Under the pieces are notes generated by a model. It made no database searches and was not told where the DNA came from. It worked only from the letters and a program-made list of their open reading frames with translations. The position numbers and the translations under genes were made by a program. Source: Eubacterium limosum (GTDB taxonomy: Bacteria; Bacillota; Clostridia; Eubacteriales; Eubacteriaceae). Taken from it: a stretch of DNA of 13,948 nt. The stretch's first letter is position 1. Each line of letters opens with the position of its first letter. Location of the stretch: contig CAUEUD010000086.1 in NCBI GenBank assembly GCA_959020865.1, forward strand, positions 1-13,948, read 5' to 3'. This document shows, piece by piece, positions 13,198 to 13,948 of this stretch.

Positions 13198-13393
13198 AAT
13201 TATGGACTCACAAAGAGAGAATACTCATTTTATTAGTTTTAGCACATTGCCGATATGGCTACAAGAATAATTTATCCCTCTGGGAGAAGCACGTATGACC
13301 ATAAAGTTAAAAAATGAATAAGACAGCAAAATCGTTGAGATTGGAAGCTTTTAGTACTTGTTTAGCAGTTTGTTTTTATGAGGAGAATTATAA

Positions 13394-13677
13394 ATGAATC
13401 AGAATTCACCATTACTAATTTATACAACCAAAGACGGTAGTACAAAAGTTGATGTTACCTTTGATAAGGATACAGTGTGGTTGTCAAAAGCACAGATAGC
13501 AGAGCTTTTCCAATGCGACCAAAGTGTCATTTCAAGGCATATAAAAAATGCTTTTTTAGAAGGTGAACTTCCAGAAGCGGGCAATGTGCAAAAAATGTGC
13601 AAAATATGCACATTGCAAATTCAGATAAACCCATAGATTTTTATAGCTTTGATGTCATTATTTCTGTAGGGTCCTGA
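13394..13677 (+). pseudogene. RhuM-family protein, frameshifted and truncated
   Basis: The ATG at 13394 (GAGGAGA at 13380-13386) opens a RhuM-type N-terminus: LLIYTTKDGSTKVDVTF, KAQIAELFQCDQSVISRHIKN, FLEGELPEAGNVQ. The frame then breaks at an exact 11-bp tandem duplication (13583-13604) and stops at 13636. Removing one copy restores GNVQNMHIANSDKPIDFY and SFDVIISVG, the conserved RhuM segment. It then ends at TGA 13675-13677, where the family normally continues with YRVKS-like residues for 150 or more positions. So two events are visible: a duplication and a 3' truncation near 13670. RhuM proteins contain a DNA-binding helix-turn-helix, came to notice in Salmonella pathogenicity island 3, and occur on mobile DNA. 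The gene is dead as read. Confidence 0.8.
13583..13604 (+). repeat. 11-bp tandem duplication breaking the RhuM gene
   Basis: AATGTGCAAAA is present twice without a gap (13583-13593, 13594-13604). Deleting one copy restores the frame exactly. Confidence 0.85.
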
Positions 13678-13745
13678 ATAAAGTCACAACTTGGTGTACA
13701 TGATTGATAAAAAGAAATAAAGCGCACACGATATTCGATGACGAG

Positions 13746-13758
13746 CAAATATTATTTG
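13746..13758. promoter_or_regulatory. 13-bp palindrome before the last gene
   Basis: CAAATA-T-TATTTG is a perfect odd dyad, flanked by an outer GACGA (13740-13744)/TCGTC (13767-13771) pair. It is 40 nt before the Bro-N start and could be an operator or a 5'-UTR hairpin. There is no T-run, so it is not a terminator. Confidence 0.35.
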
Positions 13759-13797
13759 TAAAATCTTCGTCCGGAAATAAGATTTAAAGGGGGAAAC

Positions 13798-13948
13798 ATG
13801 GAAAACATACAGCTATTTGAGCACAATACAATCCGCACCGCATGGGATGAAGAAAAAGAAGAGTGGTACTTCTCAATTATTGATGTCGTCGCTGTTTTAA
13901 CAGAGGTCGAAAATCCCAGACGTTATTGGAGTGATTTAAAAAGAAAGC
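13798..13948 (+). CDS. Bro-N family protein, 5' part only
   Basis: ATG 13798 with AAAGGGGG (13786-13793) opens 50 codons that run off the window. The sequence TIRTAWDEEKEEWYFSIIDVVAVLT followed by NPRRYWSDLKRK is a characteristic Bro-N start, as in phage antirepressors and the DinD-like/BRO proteins of mobile elements. It differs from the two GC-rich Bro-N genes on the left in composition and detail, so it is probably not a recent copy. The C-terminal domain cannot be seen. Confidence 0.8.
   Translation, partial: MENIQLFEHNTIRTAWDEEKEEWYFSIIDVVAVLTEVENPRRYWSDLKRK

Noticed and set aside
13295..13321. Eight-codon frame MTIKLKNE with a fair ribosome site
   Set aside because: It stops at once. 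In-frame codons after the stop could be a decayed antitoxin-like gene, but too little remains to say.
1..13948. CRISPR arrays, tRNA and rRNA genes
   Set aside because: No regularly spaced repeats, cloverleaf-like sequence or rRNA landmarks were recognised on either strand.

Overview
The window reads as low-to-mid GC Firmicutes (Clostridia) DNA. Strong AGGAGG-type ribosome binding sites, Gram-positive LPXTG pilins with a class C sortase, and a ComK-like protein point there. The style fits a Eubacterium/Acetobacterium-like anaerobe, but that placement is inference. Every gene I support lies on the + strand. No tRNA, rRNA or CRISPR array was seen.

Left part (1-1750): the last codons of an upstream gene, a possible structured RNA, then an orphan LytTR response regulator. 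Next come a structured leader ending in an intrinsic-terminator-like hairpin and a ComK-like gene broken by one extra ATTT unit in an ATTTATTTATTT run. Removing four bases restores a 165-residue protein. A strong terminator closes this unit. A structured intergenic element with long complementary arms follows (1773-1914).

Middle part (2010-5816): a GC-rich, tightly packed phage-like module. It encodes a Bro-N protein, a Bro-N/coiled-coil/ANT antirepressor, a winged-helix protein, a 61-residue protein and a sigma-70-family factor. The sigma gene is followed by small DUF1659-like and DUF2922-like proteins and a membrane-tethered protein. The last one has a Pro-rich linker and ends within the first motif of an M15A-type peptidoglycan peptidase. 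I read sigma + DUF1659 + DUF2922 + tethered hydrolase as one sigma-controlled cassette, possibly lytic or bacteriocin-release-like, whose hydrolase was cut off by a later DNA junction near 5780. It is the best candidate here for a poorly described system.

Right part (5781-13948): composition becomes more AT-rich and the content looks like integrative-element cargo. It holds a DUF3991/Toprim protein, then a pilus operon: Cys-Gln thioester adhesin with SpaA domains, major pilin, class C sortase and a small membrane protein. DUF3786 and MmcQ/YjbR-type genes follow. The window closes with a RhuM-family pseudogene, broken by an exact 11-bp tandem duplication and then truncated, and the start of another Bro-N gene. 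No integrase, relaxase or conjugation gene is visible, so the element's identity and limits are unresolved.

Short perfect tandem duplications (4 bp at 1523, 11 bp at 5920, 11 bp at 13583) recur, and two of them explain broken reading frames.
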